Shown here: piece after piece, positions 17,744-26,963 of the stretch | Position numbering within the stretch: position 1 is the stretch's first letter | How the letters are laid out: every line of letters begins with the position of its first letter | Assembly: GCA_016721305.1 (NCBI GenBank) | Contig: JADKIH010000003.1 | Coordinates: forward strand, 289,125 to 353,124 | Source: Bacteroidota bacterium | GTDB taxonomy: Bacteria > Bacteroidota > Bacteroidia > AKYH767-A > 2013-40CM-41-45 | Direction of reading: 5' to 3' | DNA length: 64,000 nt | Notes under the pieces: generated by a model | What the model saw: only the letters and a program-made list of their open reading frames with translations | Databases searched by the model: none | What the model was told of the DNA's origin: nothing | Translations under genes and position numbers: made by a program

Positions 17744-19114
17744 TTGAAAACCTTAATTATACTTACGTCGATTGGCCTTGTAGGTCTGTTTTCTGAAATC
17801 TTCCGAATTCGGAAAATTTTATTGCCCGTAGTTTTCATCGGATTGATAGCAGCCATTGCTACTGCCGTCGGCGACTGGAACACCAACGTTTCGTATTACA
17901 ACGATATGATGGTTGTCGACAACTACTCACTTGCCTTTTCAATTACCATGATTGCAACCACATTCCTGTGGTTTATTATGTCATCGGGCTTTTTCTCCGA
18001 CGACAGCAACAATAGCGATCACTTCGCACTCATTATTTTCGCACTTATCGGCGCGACACTCATGACATCTTTCAACAACATGTTGATGTTGTTCCTTGGT
18101 ATTGAAATTCTTTCCATCAGCATGTACATTCTTGCCGGCAGTAATAAAACCTCGCTGGCGTCAAACGAATCGGCCCTGAAGTATTTCCTTATGGGTTCTT
18201 TTGCAACAGGCTTCCTGCTCTTCGGTATCGCTCTTGTTTACGGAGCGACAGCATCGTTTAATATCACACAGATAGCCGCAAAAATCGGCACCGGTGATTT
18301 ACAATCTTCATGGATGCTCTACACCGGCATTCTGATGATGATGATTGCCATGGCATTTAAAGTGTCTGCTGCACCATTCCATTTCTGGGCACCCGACGTG
18401 TATCAGGGAGCGCCGACCGTCATTACAAGTTTCATGTCGACTGTTGTAAAGACAGCTGCGGTAGCGGCGTTTTTCCGACTCTTCATTCACACATTCGCAG
18501 GACAGCCGCACATGTGGCATACAACATTGTGGGTAATTTCAGCGCTGACAATTATCGTCGGAAACATTCTGGCTGTTTACCAAACCAATGTGAAGCGCAT
18601 GCTGGCCTACTCTAGTATTTCACATGCAGGTTACATGTTATTGGCCATTTTGGCCATGAACGGCTCAGCCGGATCGTCGCTGTTGTTTTATGCGATTGCC
18701 TATAGCGCATCGTCGCTTGCATCGTTTGCCATTCTGCTTACCGTTAGCGGAGCAACAGGAAATGAGTCGATCGAATCATTTTACGGCTTAGGTAAAAAGA
18801 ACCCATTTGTTGCCGTGATGGTTGTAATTTCAGTCTTATCGCTTGCCGGAATCCCGCCAACAGCCGGGTTCTTTGCCAAGTACTATATCTTTGCCACTGC
18901 CATGCAGAACGGTCTTACCCCATTGGTTCTCATAGCCATAGCGGGATCTTTGATCGGTGTTCTGTACTATTTCCGACTGATCATTGCCATTTTCAGAGAT
19001 GGCGACAATCAAGCGGTAACACCGGCGCCACTTTTCAAAGTGGTAATGGTGGTAGCAGCAGTTATTGCCCTGGCCCTGGGAATCGTTCCGGGTCTGGTCG
19101 TTGGTCTGCTCTAA
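17744..19114 (+). CDS. nuoN: NADH-quinone oxidoreductase subunit N
   Basis: NuoN is the third antiporter-like subunit of the complex I membrane arm. 456 residues with ~13-14 membrane segments and typical motifs: SISMYILAGSNK, SNESALKYFLMGSFATG, FHFWAPDVYQGAPT, RMLAYSSISHAGYM and LAGIPPTAGFFAKYY. The start is TTG at 17744; no ATG or GTG fits the family's N-terminus. It lies ten bases after the repaired nuoM end, completing a three-gene transcript. A 7-bp hairpin without U-tract follows at 19129-19146. Confidence 0.93.
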   Translation: MKTLIILTSIGLVGLFSEIFRIRKILLPVVFIGLIAAIATAVGDWNTNVSYYNDMMVVDNYSLAFSITMIATTFLWFIMSSGFFSDDSNNSDHFALIIFALIGATLMTSFNNMLMLFLGIEILSISMYILAGSNKTSLASNESALKYFLMGSFATGFLLFGIALVYGATASFNITQIAAKIGTGDLQSSWMLYTGILMMMIAMAFKVSAAPFHFWAPDVYQGAPTVITSFMSTVVKTAAVAAFFRLFIHTFAGQPHMWHTTLWVISALTIIVGNILAVYQTNVKRMLAYSSISHAGYMLLAILAMNGSAGSSLLFYAIAYSASSLASFAILLTVSGATGNESIESFYGLGKKNPFVAVMVVISVLSLAGIPPTAGFFAKYYIFATAMQNGLTPLVLIAIAGSLIGVLYYFRLIIAIFRDGDNQAVTPAPLFKVVMVVAAVIALALGIVPGLVVGLL

Positions 19115-19128
19115 TTTTGCTTAAAACA

Positions 19129-19146
19129 AGGTTTCGCACGAAACCT
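19129..19146. repeat. inverted repeat after nuoN
   Basis: AGGTTTC-GCAC-GAAACCT, a perfect 7-bp stem with a four-base loop. It lacks a U-tract on the + strand, so it may stabilise the 3' end rather than terminate transcription. Confidence 0.6.
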
Positions 19147-19334
19147 GTCTGAGAATTCTGAATACCGTTATGCATTTGTCATTGTAAGGTTAAATACAAG
19201 CTATGCGTTTTGGATTTAAGCAGAATTTCCTATTATTGTCCTCCCGAAAAACTCTGCACTAGAGAATTTTTTGTGGAATTACGTCGTTAATCAAGTCTTT
19301 AAAACTCCTAAAAACTAACAAACAGTACTATATC

Positions 19335-20153
19335 ATGAGCAACTCATCATCTAAAGGCGGAAGCGGTATCCAAGCCATCTTTGCAGTTTTAGTTATTCCT
19401 ATTGCAATTATTGTCGGAATCCTTATTTGGAAATTTATTATGGGCGACCCGTCCGGTTTTGAAGGGGGAGACATTGAAAAGAATCCACTACCAAATCACC
19501 TTCTTGCTGCAATGTACAAGGGTGGATATCTGGTACCGGTACTTATTGGAACATTTATCACCGTATTAACATTCTCAATTGAGAGAATAATCACTATTGG
19601 TAAATCAAAAGGAACAGGACGCATCGAGACCTTTATTGCTCGTATCCGTACCCTTATGGCGAATGGCGACCTGAATGGCGCGAAAGCTGAGTGCTCAAAA
19701 CAACGCGGTTCAATCGCGAACGTTGTTAGCGCGGGTATCGACGCATATCGTCTGATGGAAAACGATAAAGAACTTGATAAAGAACGCAAGATTTTGGGCA
19801 TCCAAAAAGAACTTGAAGAGGCAACGACTCTCGAACTTCCAATGCTTTCAAAAAACCTCGTTATTATTTCAACAATCGCTTCAATTGCAACCCTTCTTGG
19901 TTTGTTGGGAACAGTATTTGGCATGATCCGCGCCTTTTCTGCCCTTGCAACAGCCGGCGCACCGGATGCAGTAGCCCTCTCAACAGGTATCTCTGAAGCC
20001 CTTATCAATACAGCTCTTGGTATCGGAACATCTGCCTTTGCCATCATCATGTACAACTTCTTCACAAGCCGTATCGATAACATCACTTACGGTATTGATG
20101 AAGCAGGTTATAGCATTGTTCAATCATTCGCATCACGCTATAAGAGTGCTTAA
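19335..20153 (+). CDS. exbB: MotA/TolQ/ExbB proton channel family protein
   Basis: This is the inner-membrane proton-channel subunit that, with ExbD, powers TonB. 272 residues. An N-terminal membrane segment (residues ~10-33) is followed by a second near 65-85 and a long cytoplasmic helical domain. The conserved pore pair comes last, with LLGLLGTVFGMIRAF near residue 195 and ALINTALGIGTSAFAIIMYNFF near 225. The extra first helix before GGYLVPVLIG is usual in the Bacteroidota type. Two ExbD genes and tonB follow in the same direction, forming one energy-transduction operon. Confidence 0.92.
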   Translation: MSNSSSKGGSGIQAIFAVLVIPIAIIVGILIWKFIMGDPSGFEGGDIEKNPLPNHLLAAMYKGGYLVPVLIGTFITVLTFSIERIITIGKSKGTGRIETFIARIRTLMANGDLNGAKAECSKQRGSIANVVSAGIDAYRLMENDKELDKERKILGIQKELEEATTLELPMLSKNLVIISTIASIATLLGLLGTVFGMIRAFSALATAGAPDAVALSTGISEALINTALGIGTSAFAIIMYNFFTSRIDNITYGIDEAGYSIVQSFASRYKSA

Positions 20154-20307
20154 TCAAGCCACTCCTTGTTAAAATTACAGAGGAGAATGGCGTTTCCGCC
20201 CCGGCGGATTCACTGTCCCGACTTTCGTAATTTGATAAAGGCTGGTAAAAAATCGAATTCCGTTATGGAATCTGATCATTAATCACCTCTTATTTTCCGA
20301 CAATCCG

Positions 20308-20928
20308 ATGCCAAAAATAAAAGTACCCAAAAAGAGTCCTTCGCTGGACATGACACCGATGGTGGATCTGGCGTTTTTGCTGGTAACATTCTTTATGTTA
20401 ACCACCAAATTCCGCCCGGATGAACCCGTAATCGTCGACCAGCCATCTTCCGTTAGTGAAATTCCTCTGCCCGATAAAGGCGTCATCATGCTTACTGTTG
20501 ATGGAAAAGGACGAGTTTTCTTTAACGTAGAAGGACAGCAAATGCGCGCCGACATTCTCGACCGTATTGCCGAGCAATTCAAAGTGACTTTCGACGAAAA
20601 GCAAAAGAAACGTTTCTGCGTACTTGCCTCTGTTGGTATGCCTATCAATAAACTGGGCGAATACTTAAGCAGCGACGAAGACGGCCGCAAGAAAATGAAT
20701 CTCGCAACAGCCGGAATTCCAATCGACTCTACAAGCAACGAACTCGCAATCTGGGTAAACTCTGCCCGTAAAGCGGCTCCGCGTTACAGTATTGCTATCA
20801 AAGGCGATCGCGATGCTGATATCCCTACTATCAAACGAGTAATTTCTATTCTGCAAGACAACAAAGCAAATCGTTTCGCCCTCATCACAAATCTTGAGGC
20901 AGGTCCGGCAGAAGCACCAAAACAATAA
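20308..20928 (+). CDS. exbD: ExbD/TolR family protein (first copy)
   Basis: 206 residues. A basic N-terminus (KIKVPKKSPSLDMTPMVDLAFLLVTFFML) leads into the single membrane helix, with the proton-carrying Asp in the DMTPMVDLAF motif near residue 18. The periplasmic domain ends in RHYSIAIKGDRD-like text (PRYSIAIKGDRDADIPTI) typical of ExbD. Bacteroidota normally carry two different ExbD genes, and the second follows after 44 bases. It forms the ExbB-ExbD stator that energises TonB. Confidence 0.9.
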   Translation: MPKIKVPKKSPSLDMTPMVDLAFLLVTFFMLTTKFRPDEPVIVDQPSSVSEIPLPDKGVIMLTVDGKGRVFFNVEGQQMRADILDRIAEQFKVTFDEKQKKRFCVLASVGMPINKLGEYLSSDEDGRKKMNLATAGIPIDSTSNELAIWVNSARKAAPRYSIAIKGDRDADIPTIKRVISILQDNKANRFALITNLEAGPAEAPKQ

Positions 20929-20972
20929 TTGAATTCGTTCCGTCTTCAGACGGAACACAACTATAGTCCACA

Positions 20973-21617
20973 ATGGCAGAAGTACAACAGCAGGAAGGCT
21001 CCGAAAAAGGGGGCAAACACAAAAAGGTCCGCGCCAAGAAGTCATCGACACATATCGACATGACTCCCATGGTTGACCTTGCGTTCCTTCTCCTTACGTT
21101 CTTTATCCTTACGACGACTTTCAGCAAGCCGAAGACCATGGACATTACCATGCCGGTGAAAGACCAGATTAAGGAAGAAGACCGTACGAAAGTTCCCGCT
21201 TCTCAGACCGTGTCTGTAATCCTCACCAAAGACGATCGTATTATCTGGTACGTTGGTATCGATGATCCGAACACTCCGCCTGAAACTCACGTAGGTGATT
21301 TCTCGGAAAACGGTCCAATGAGCATTCACAAAATGTTGCTCGAGAAAAACAAACTCGTTTACGATCAGGTTAAAATGGTCGACGATTCTGTGAAGCGCGG
21401 ATTGATTGAAGACAAAGAAGACATTATCAAACAGCATAAATCTGCAGTGAAAGCAGCAGAGAAAAAAGGTTTGATCGTTCTTATTAAACCGGATGAATCA
21501 TCTAAATACAAAAACCTCGTCGACATTCTCGATGAAATGCTTGTATGCAATGTTGGCCGTTACGCCATCGTAGATTTATCCGACTCCGAAAAAGAGCTAG
21601 TAAAAAACACCAAATAA
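20973..21617 (+). CDS. exbD: ExbD/TolR family protein (second copy)
   Basis: 214 residues with a longer Lys-rich N-terminus (GSEKGGKHKKVRAKKSSTH), then IDMTPMVDLAFLLLTFFIL with the key Asp, and a periplasmic domain. It has an insertion of about 60 residues rich in Lys and Glu relative to proteobacterial ExbD. It ends ten bases before tonB. The paralogous pair probably forms a mixed or alternative stator; which ExbD serves which receptor is not visible here. Confidence 0.9.
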   Translation: MAEVQQQEGSEKGGKHKKVRAKKSSTHIDMTPMVDLAFLLLTFFILTTTFSKPKTMDITMPVKDQIKEEDRTKVPASQTVSVILTKDDRIIWYVGIDDPNTPPETHVGDFSENGPMSIHKMLLEKNKLVYDQVKMVDDSVKRGLIEDKEDIIKQHKSAVKAAEKKGLIVLIKPDESSKYKNLVDILDEMLVCNVGRYAIVDLSDSEKELVKNTK

Positions 21618-21627
21618 CAGGTAGTAA

Positions 21628-22425
21628 ATGAAATTTTCACTTGACTGGTCAAATGCGGTAAATCCTGAGACGATCAAGCTTTCTTTTGAGCACCGCAACA
21701 AGGAATACGGAGCATACGTTCTGCGCTCGAAATATCAGAAGCGCATAGTAACGGCTCTGCTCGTTTCTGTTACCGGCCTCAGCCTTGCCGTAGTATTACC
21801 TATGGCAATATCTTATTTGGCAGAAAAAGTAGCACAAAAAGAAGCGAAGGTTACCGAAGCAATTACTTTGGCCGAACCTCCGCCAATCGATAAATCAACT
21901 CCTCCGCCACCCCCTGTAATTCCTCCGCCACCGGTTCAGCAAACCATCAAGTTTACTCCACCGAAGGTTGTGAAGGATGAAGAGGCTCAGGAGCCACCTC
22001 CAACACAAGAAGAAGTAAAAGACCAAACCGTTTCTACCGTTACACAAGAAGGTGAAAAAGATCTTCCGGATCTTCCTCCCGATCCAGTAGTAGCTGATCC
22101 GGATGAAGGTAAAGTATTTACCGTGGTTGAAGAGATGCCCGCTTTCCCGGGTGGAGAAGAAAAACTTTTACAATTCATGGGTAATAACATTAAATACCCA
22201 TCTATCGCTAAGGAAAACGGTATCACCGGTCGTGTTTACGTAACATTCGTTGTAGGTAAAGACGGTAAAGTTCGCGATGCAAAAATCGCTCGTGGTATTG
22301 GCGGCGGTTGTGATGAAGAAGCCCTCCGCGTTGTTCGTTCAATGCCCGATTGGAAACCGGGACGTCAGAACGGTCGCGACGTGCAGGTTCAGTTTACCCT
22401 TCCGGTTAACTTCAATTTGAAATAA
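21628..22425 (+). CDS. tonB: energy transducer TonB
   Basis: 265 residues. After a cytoplasmic N-terminus (SFEHRNKEYGAYVLRSKY, common in Bacteroidota TonB), one membrane helix spans residues ~42-65. A Pro-rich periplasm-spanning region follows (PPPIDKSTPPPPPVIPPPPV). The C-terminal TonB domain begins near VVEEMPAFPGGEEKLLQF and contains YPSIAKENGITGRVYVTFVV. It transmits proton-motive force to outer-membrane receptors such as the one at 37.3 kb. It is the fourth gene of the exb operon. Confidence 0.95.
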   Translation: MKFSLDWSNAVNPETIKLSFEHRNKEYGAYVLRSKYQKRIVTALLVSVTGLSLAVVLPMAISYLAEKVAQKEAKVTEAITLAEPPPIDKSTPPPPPVIPPPPVQQTIKFTPPKVVKDEEAQEPPPTQEEVKDQTVSTVTQEGEKDLPDLPPDPVVADPDEGKVFTVVEEMPAFPGGEEKLLQFMGNNIKYPSIAKENGITGRVYVTFVVGKDGKVRDAKIARGIGGGCDEEALRVVRSMPDWKPGRQNGRDVQVQFTLPVNFNLK

Positions 22426-22432
22426 TCTATTC

Positions 22433-22651
22433 ATGTCAAGGCGAAAGTCTTCCGCCGAGCGTATCTCATACTTACTGAATCTCCTGATGGCAGGTATGTA
22501 CGCCGCAGGTGGCCTTACACTTTTCTTTTGGAAACTACCTTCCATGTCTGATAAAGACAGGTATTTGTTAGGCGGCGTCCTTCTCGCATATGCTGTTTAT
22601 CGATTCATCAAGTTGCACATGCGAAATAAAAACGCGCAGAATGAAAACTAG
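22433..22651 (+). CDS. small two-helix membrane protein
   Basis: 72 residues with two hydrophobic segments (YLLNLLMAGMYAAGGLTLFFW and YLLGGVLLAYAVYRFI) and basic ends. It lies seven bases after tonB and overlaps the start of the PstS-like lipoprotein by 11 bases, so it is a genuine operon member. In Bacteroidota a small membrane protein of this kind often sits between tonB and the phosphate-binding-like gene. Its function is unknown to me. Confidence 0.75.
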   Translation: MSRRKSSAERISYLLNLLMAGMYAAGGLTLFFWKLPSMSDKDRYLLGGVLLAYAVYRFIKLHMRNKNAQNEN

Positions 22652-23591
22652 AAAAGCCGCATTTATTCTTCTCTTCCCCCTTCTTTTTCTGGGCGCCTGC
22701 AATCGTGGCGACGTAAAACACGAACCATACGACGATACCCCTACTACGGGCGAGATTACCATTTTAGCCGACGAGTCATATCAGCCACTCATTCAGGTTC
22801 AGATCGACACGTTTATGGAGCTTTATAAGTACGCAAAAATCAATGTGCGATACCTTCCCGAATCAGAGATCTTTAATCAGCTGATGACGAACGACACAAT
22901 TCGCCTGGCAATTACCGGTCGCGAACTGACGTCCGATGAGAAATCGTACTTCGAAAGCAGAAAGATAATTCCTCGCAGCCTGAAAATTGCTGAAGACGCC
23001 ATCGCGCTCATTGTAAATCCGGCGAACACCGACACGAACATTACCGTGGAACAATTGTCGGGCATCGTACGTGGAAAAATTTCCACGTGGAACCAGGTCA
23101 GCGGAGGAAAGCTGAAAGATTCGATCCGCGTTGTGTATGATCGTAACGGCTCGGCGAATGCCCGGTACCTCAAGGAGAAATTCCTGGATACCGGAAATCT
23201 GCCCGCAAACAGTTATGCAACCAGCTCAAACGCTGCCGTTGTAGATTACGTCAGCAATACCCCCGGAGCCATTGGCGTTATCGGAGTCAACTGGATCAGC
23301 GATCGCGACGATCCGGCCTCGAATGCGTTTTTGAAGAAAATTAAGGTCGTCGGCCTGGCTCAAAAAGATAGTTTAGGCAATCAAACTGACTATTTTCAGC
23401 CATTTCAGGCGTATATTGCACTCAAGAATTATCCGCTTACCCGTGAAGTCATGATCATCAGTCGCGAGGGCCGAAACGGCCTTGGCACAGGCTTTGCTTC
23501 CTTTGTCGCCGCCGATAAAGGACAACGCATGATCCGAATGATGGGATTACTTCCGGCAACCATGCCTGTCAGAATTATCCAGGTAAACTAA
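22641..23591 (+). CDS. PstS-family substrate-binding lipoprotein
   Basis: About 316 residues from ATG 22641, the start of a lipoprotein signal with lipobox LGAC. An upstream in-frame start at 22590 would put 17 extra residues before the signal and is rejected. The rest is a type 2 periplasmic binding fold of the PstS class: ITILADESYQPLI, AITGRELTSDEK, and GKISTWNQVSGG...DRNGSANARYLKEKF. Family knowledge would suggest phosphate binding. No pstCAB genes are near, and the place in a TonB operon points to another role. It overlaps the small membrane protein and is followed by a TPR gene. Confidence 0.85.
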   Translation: MKTRKAAFILLFPLLFLGACNRGDVKHEPYDDTPTTGEITILADESYQPLIQVQIDTFMELYKYAKINVRYLPESEIFNQLMTNDTIRLAITGRELTSDEKSYFESRKIIPRSLKIAEDAIALIVNPANTDTNITVEQLSGIVRGKISTWNQVSGGKLKDSIRVVYDRNGSANARYLKEKFLDTGNLPANSYATSSNAAVVDYVSNTPGAIGVIGVNWISDRDDPASNAFLKKIKVVGLAQKDSLGNQTDYFQPFQAYIALKNYPLTREVMIISREGRNGLGTGFASFVAADKGQRMIRMMGLLPATMPVRIIQVN

Positions 23592-23599
23592 AAGGAATT

Positions 23600-25264
23600 A
23601 TGAAAAAGAAATTAGTGTTTTTGGGACTCTTCTTGAGTTTGGTGTCGTTAGTAAACGCTCAAACTATTCAGGACGCCCGCAAGCTCACAGAGAACGAACA
23701 ATTTGAAGCTGCATCTGCGATATATCAGCATCTTATTAGCGTTACTCCCACCGATGCATCGCTGTACTATTATTACGGCGACAATCTGCTTTCTGGTGGC
23801 GGTGAGGACTCAGCAAAAATAATTTTTGAAAAAGGCTCAACCGTTGACCCTAACAACTTGCTTATTAAAATAGGTCGTGCAAAGACATTGTTGAACACGA
23901 CAAATATTCATGAAGCAAAAGTTGCCAGTGATAAAGACCCGTCGAATCCGGAATTAAAAAACCGTTTAGAAGATGCTACCAATAATGTGAAAGCTGCGAT
24001 GGTGCTTATCGACGAAGCTGTTTCAAAGGCATCTACAAAAGACCCACGCACACTTATCGAAGCAGCCGAGGCATTGATTCATTACAAGAACAAAGGCGGT
24101 ATCGATGGAAAGAATTCCGAGATTAACCTGCTTTACGGTGATATTTACACAGAATTAAACAACGGAACACTGGCCGCCGATTATTACAATCGTGCGCTGG
24201 AAATAAATCAGTCTCTTGCACGTGCTTTGGTGAGCAAAGGAAAACTTTACAAACGCTCAACTAATTTTGAAGGAGCAGCACAAGAGTTTGAGAAGGCAAT
24301 TACAATTGACCCCGACTACGCACCGGCTCACCGTGAGCTTGGAGAGGTTTCTTTCAAATTAGGGAAACTCGATAAGGCGAAGGAGGAATACCGTCGCTAC
24401 CTTGAGCTTTCAAAAAACAATTGCGGAGCTCGTTTACGTTACGCATCGTTCCTCTATTTCAGTAAGAATTATACTGACGCATTAGCAGAGTTGAATCAGG
24501 TTCAGCAGAAATGTGACTCGAACAACATTCTTATGCTTCGCATTTTTACCTATTCATACTTTGAGACAAAAGAGTACGACAAAGGATTGAAAACGGTAGA
24601 GCACCTTTTCCGTTTATTGACACAAGAGAACAGAACGTCAATGGACTATGAGTATTACGGAAAACTTCTGGGAGCCTCTAATTCCGGAAAAGATTCGCTT
24701 GCAATTGAACAGCTTCAAAAAGCATATGCTCTTGATCCTTCGAAAACTGATGTGTTAAGAGAAATGGCAAACATCTGGATTAAACTCAAACAGTATCCTA
24801 ACGCTATCATCAATCTTCAGCAACTCGTTGGCGGAGGCAAGGATGTAAAAGTTGTGGATCACTACAATCTTGGTCGTGCACTTTACTATAACAATCAGTT
24901 CGGTCTTGCAGACTCTTCTTTCAAGAACGTTAACGAACTTTCGCCGAAGTATGCAAGCGGATGGCTCTGGAGAGCAGATGTAAATTCACATATTGACAGC
25001 ACATCAGAGCAAGGTTTGGCGAAACCGTTTTATGAGAAATACGATTCGTTGGCCGAAGCGGATTCCGCGAATGGCAGCAAATACATAAACGGCCTTATCA
25101 AAGCCTACGGTTATTTGGCATACTACTATATCCTTAAGAAAGACAATGCAAACGCTTTGTTTTATCTGAAGAAGAAGTTGGCGCTTCCGTTAGAACCGGA
25201 GGACAAAAAGAGCGTAATTCAGGGTATCGACCAACTCGAAGGACGTACTCCGAAGACGAAGTAA
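23600..25264 (+). CDS. exported tetratricopeptide-repeat protein
   Basis: 554 residues. A signal peptide (MKKKLVFLGLFLSLVSLVNAQ) is followed by TPR units across almost the whole protein, for example DYYNRALEINQSLARALVSKGKLY and FEKAITIDPDYAPAHRELGEV. TPR solenoids are protein-protein scaffolds; here it would be periplasmic. It begins eight bases after the PstS-like gene and is the last member of the exb/tonB operon, being followed by a strong terminator. The order ExbB-ExbD-ExbD-TonB-PstS-TPR suggests that the TPR and PstS proteins assist the TonB machinery, which is inference. Confidence 0.88.
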   Translation: MKKKLVFLGLFLSLVSLVNAQTIQDARKLTENEQFEAASAIYQHLISVTPTDASLYYYYGDNLLSGGGEDSAKIIFEKGSTVDPNNLLIKIGRAKTLLNTTNIHEAKVASDKDPSNPELKNRLEDATNNVKAAMVLIDEAVSKASTKDPRTLIEAAEALIHYKNKGGIDGKNSEINLLYGDIYTELNNGTLAADYYNRALEINQSLARALVSKGKLYKRSTNFEGAAQEFEKAITIDPDYAPAHRELGEVSFKLGKLDKAKEEYRRYLELSKNNCGARLRYASFLYFSKNYTDALAELNQVQQKCDSNNILMLRIFTYSYFETKEYDKGLKTVEHLFRLLTQENRTSMDYEYYGKLLGASNSGKDSLAIEQLQKAYALDPSKTDVLREMANIWIKLKQYPNAIINLQQLVGGGKDVKVVDHYNLGRALYYNNQFGLADSSFKNVNELSPKYASGWLWRADVNSHIDSTSEQGLAKPFYEKYDSLAEADSANGSKYINGLIKAYGYLAYYYILKKDNANALFYLKKKLALPLEPEDKKSVIQGIDQLEGRTPKTK

Positions 25265-25287
25265 CCCAACCCTAAGAAACAAAAGTT

Positions 25288-25316
25288 AAAACCCGGCCCG
25301 ATTGGTCGGGTTTTTT
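25288..25316 (+). terminator. rho-independent terminator of the exb/tonB operon
   Basis: Stem AAAACCCGGCC / GGTCGGGTTTT with loop CGATT and a run of six T overlapping its 3' arm. Confidence 0.92.
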
Positions 25317-25372
25317 GTTTGTATCCAATTTGTGTTTACTTTGCGTAAACTCACAACTACAACCAGCCATCT

Positions 25373-26851
25373 ATGGGATCAGGACTTTTAACAAAAAAAC
25401 CGATTGCCGAATTAATGAAAGAGACCAATGAGGTCGGCGGCTTAAAGAAAACGCTTTCCGCTTCCAATCTCGTTGCTTTAGGAATTGGTGCCATTATTGG
25501 CGCCGGTTTATTTGTCAGAACTGCCGCCGCAGCCGCTAATAATGCAGGGCCTGCTGTAACGATCGGTTTCATTGTTGCGGCCATCGGCTGTGCTCTTGCC
25601 GGTCTTTGCTACGCCGAATTTGCCAGCATGATTCCTATCGCCGGAAGCGCATATACATATTCATATGCGACGATGGGCGAGTTTGTTGCCTGGATTATCG
25701 GCTGGGATTTAGTTCTTGAGTATGCAATTGGTGCAGCTACCGTAAGTATTGCGTGGAGTGAATATTTGAATAAGCTACTTCAGTATATCGGATTGCACGT
25801 CCCATTCCAATGGTGTCACTCTCCTTTCGAAGTAGATCCGATGAATCCCGCCATTCACGGCCTCATGAACATCCCCGCAGTTTTCATCATTCTGGTATTG
25901 AGCCTACTTCTTATACGCGGTACCAAAGAATCAGCTTTTGTAAACGGAATCATCGTTGTTACTAAAGTTGCCATCGTAATACTTTTCATCATCCTCGGCT
26001 GGTCTTATATCAACCCGGTGAATCACGCTAATTACATTCCTGAGCCATCTATTTACACCGACTCACAAGGGGTCGATCACAGCTATGGTGGTATCATGGG
26101 CATTCTCGGTGCGGCCGGTGTGGTCTTTTTTGCATTCATCGGATTCGATGCAGTTTCAACTGCGGCGCAGGAAGCAAAGAATCCAAAGAAGGATATGCCG
26201 ATTGGTATTCTCGGGTCTCTCGCAATCTGTACCGTTCTGTATATTCTGTTTGCTCACGTTCTTACCGGTGTGGCATCTATAGACGATTTCCGAAAGTCGG
26301 GGAAGGAGGCATCTGTTGCCTTTGCAATTCAGACGTACATGACGGGTTATGGTTGGTTAGCTAAATTGGTGACCGTTGCCATTCTCGCCGGATTCTCCTC
26401 TGTAATTCTTGTTATGCTTATGGGACAATCACGCGTATTTTATTCAATGAGTAAAGACGGGCTGGTTCCTAAAATTTTCTCTGAAGTTCATCCGAAGTTT
26501 CACACACCTTACAAATCGAATCTGTTGTTCTTTGTATTCGTCGGACTCTTTGCCGGATTTGTTCCGGGCGATATCGTCGGCGATATGACAAGCATAGGAA
26601 CACTCTTCGCCTTCATTCTGGTTTGTGCCGGCATTATCATCCTCCGCAAAACCGATCCCGATTTACCACGTCAGTTCAAAACGCCTTTAGTTCCATTTGT
26701 CCCTATTTTAGGAATTCTGGTATGCGCTGCCATGATTTACGGCCTGGGTTGGACCAACTGGACACGACTTGGTGTCTGGCTGGCGATTGGCTTTGTAATC
26801 TATTTCGGATACAGTAAAAGGCATAGTAAGCTCAATAACCCCGATAAATAA
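25373..26851 (+). CDS. APC-superfamily amino-acid permease
   Basis: 492 residues with about 12-14 membrane helices. The N-terminal motif NLVALGIGAIIGAGLFVRTA is the substrate-binding GxIIGxG loop of the APC family. GFDAVSTAAQEAKNPKKDMPIGI is the conserved segment of the cationic amino-acid transporter (CAT/YfnA-like) subgroup. It would carry amino acids across the inner membrane; the substrate cannot be read from sequence. It is monocistronic, with strong terminators on both sides. Confidence 0.92.
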   Translation: MGSGLLTKKPIAELMKETNEVGGLKKTLSASNLVALGIGAIIGAGLFVRTAAAAANNAGPAVTIGFIVAAIGCALAGLCYAEFASMIPIAGSAYTYSYATMGEFVAWIIGWDLVLEYAIGAATVSIAWSEYLNKLLQYIGLHVPFQWCHSPFEVDPMNPAIHGLMNIPAVFIILVLSLLLIRGTKESAFVNGIIVVTKVAIVILFIILGWSYINPVNHANYIPEPSIYTDSQGVDHSYGGIMGILGAAGVVFFAFIGFDAVSTAAQEAKNPKKDMPIGILGSLAICTVLYILFAHVLTGVASIDDFRKSGKEASVAFAIQTYMTGYGWLAKLVTVAILAGFSSVILVMLMGQSRVFYSMSKDGLVPKIFSEVHPKFHTPYKSNLLFFVFVGLFAGFVPGDIVGDMTSIGTLFAFILVCAGIIILRKTDPDLPRQFKTPLVPFVPILGILVCAAMIYGLGWTNWTRLGVWLAIGFVIYFGYSKRHSKLNNPDK

Positions 26852-26873
26852 AGCATAGAAGACTTTGAATATG

Positions 26874-26902
26874 AGGCCCACAACGATTTGTGGGCCTTTT
26901 TT
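26874..26902 (+). terminator. rho-independent terminator of the permease gene
   Basis: Perfect 10-bp stem AGGCCCACAA / TTGTGGGCCT with loop CGAT, followed by T6. Confidence 0.95.
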
Positions 26903-26963
26903 CGAACATTTTGTCTGTTTTTAAGTAAAAGCATCGTTAGCTTATATAATTTTAGACAGATCT

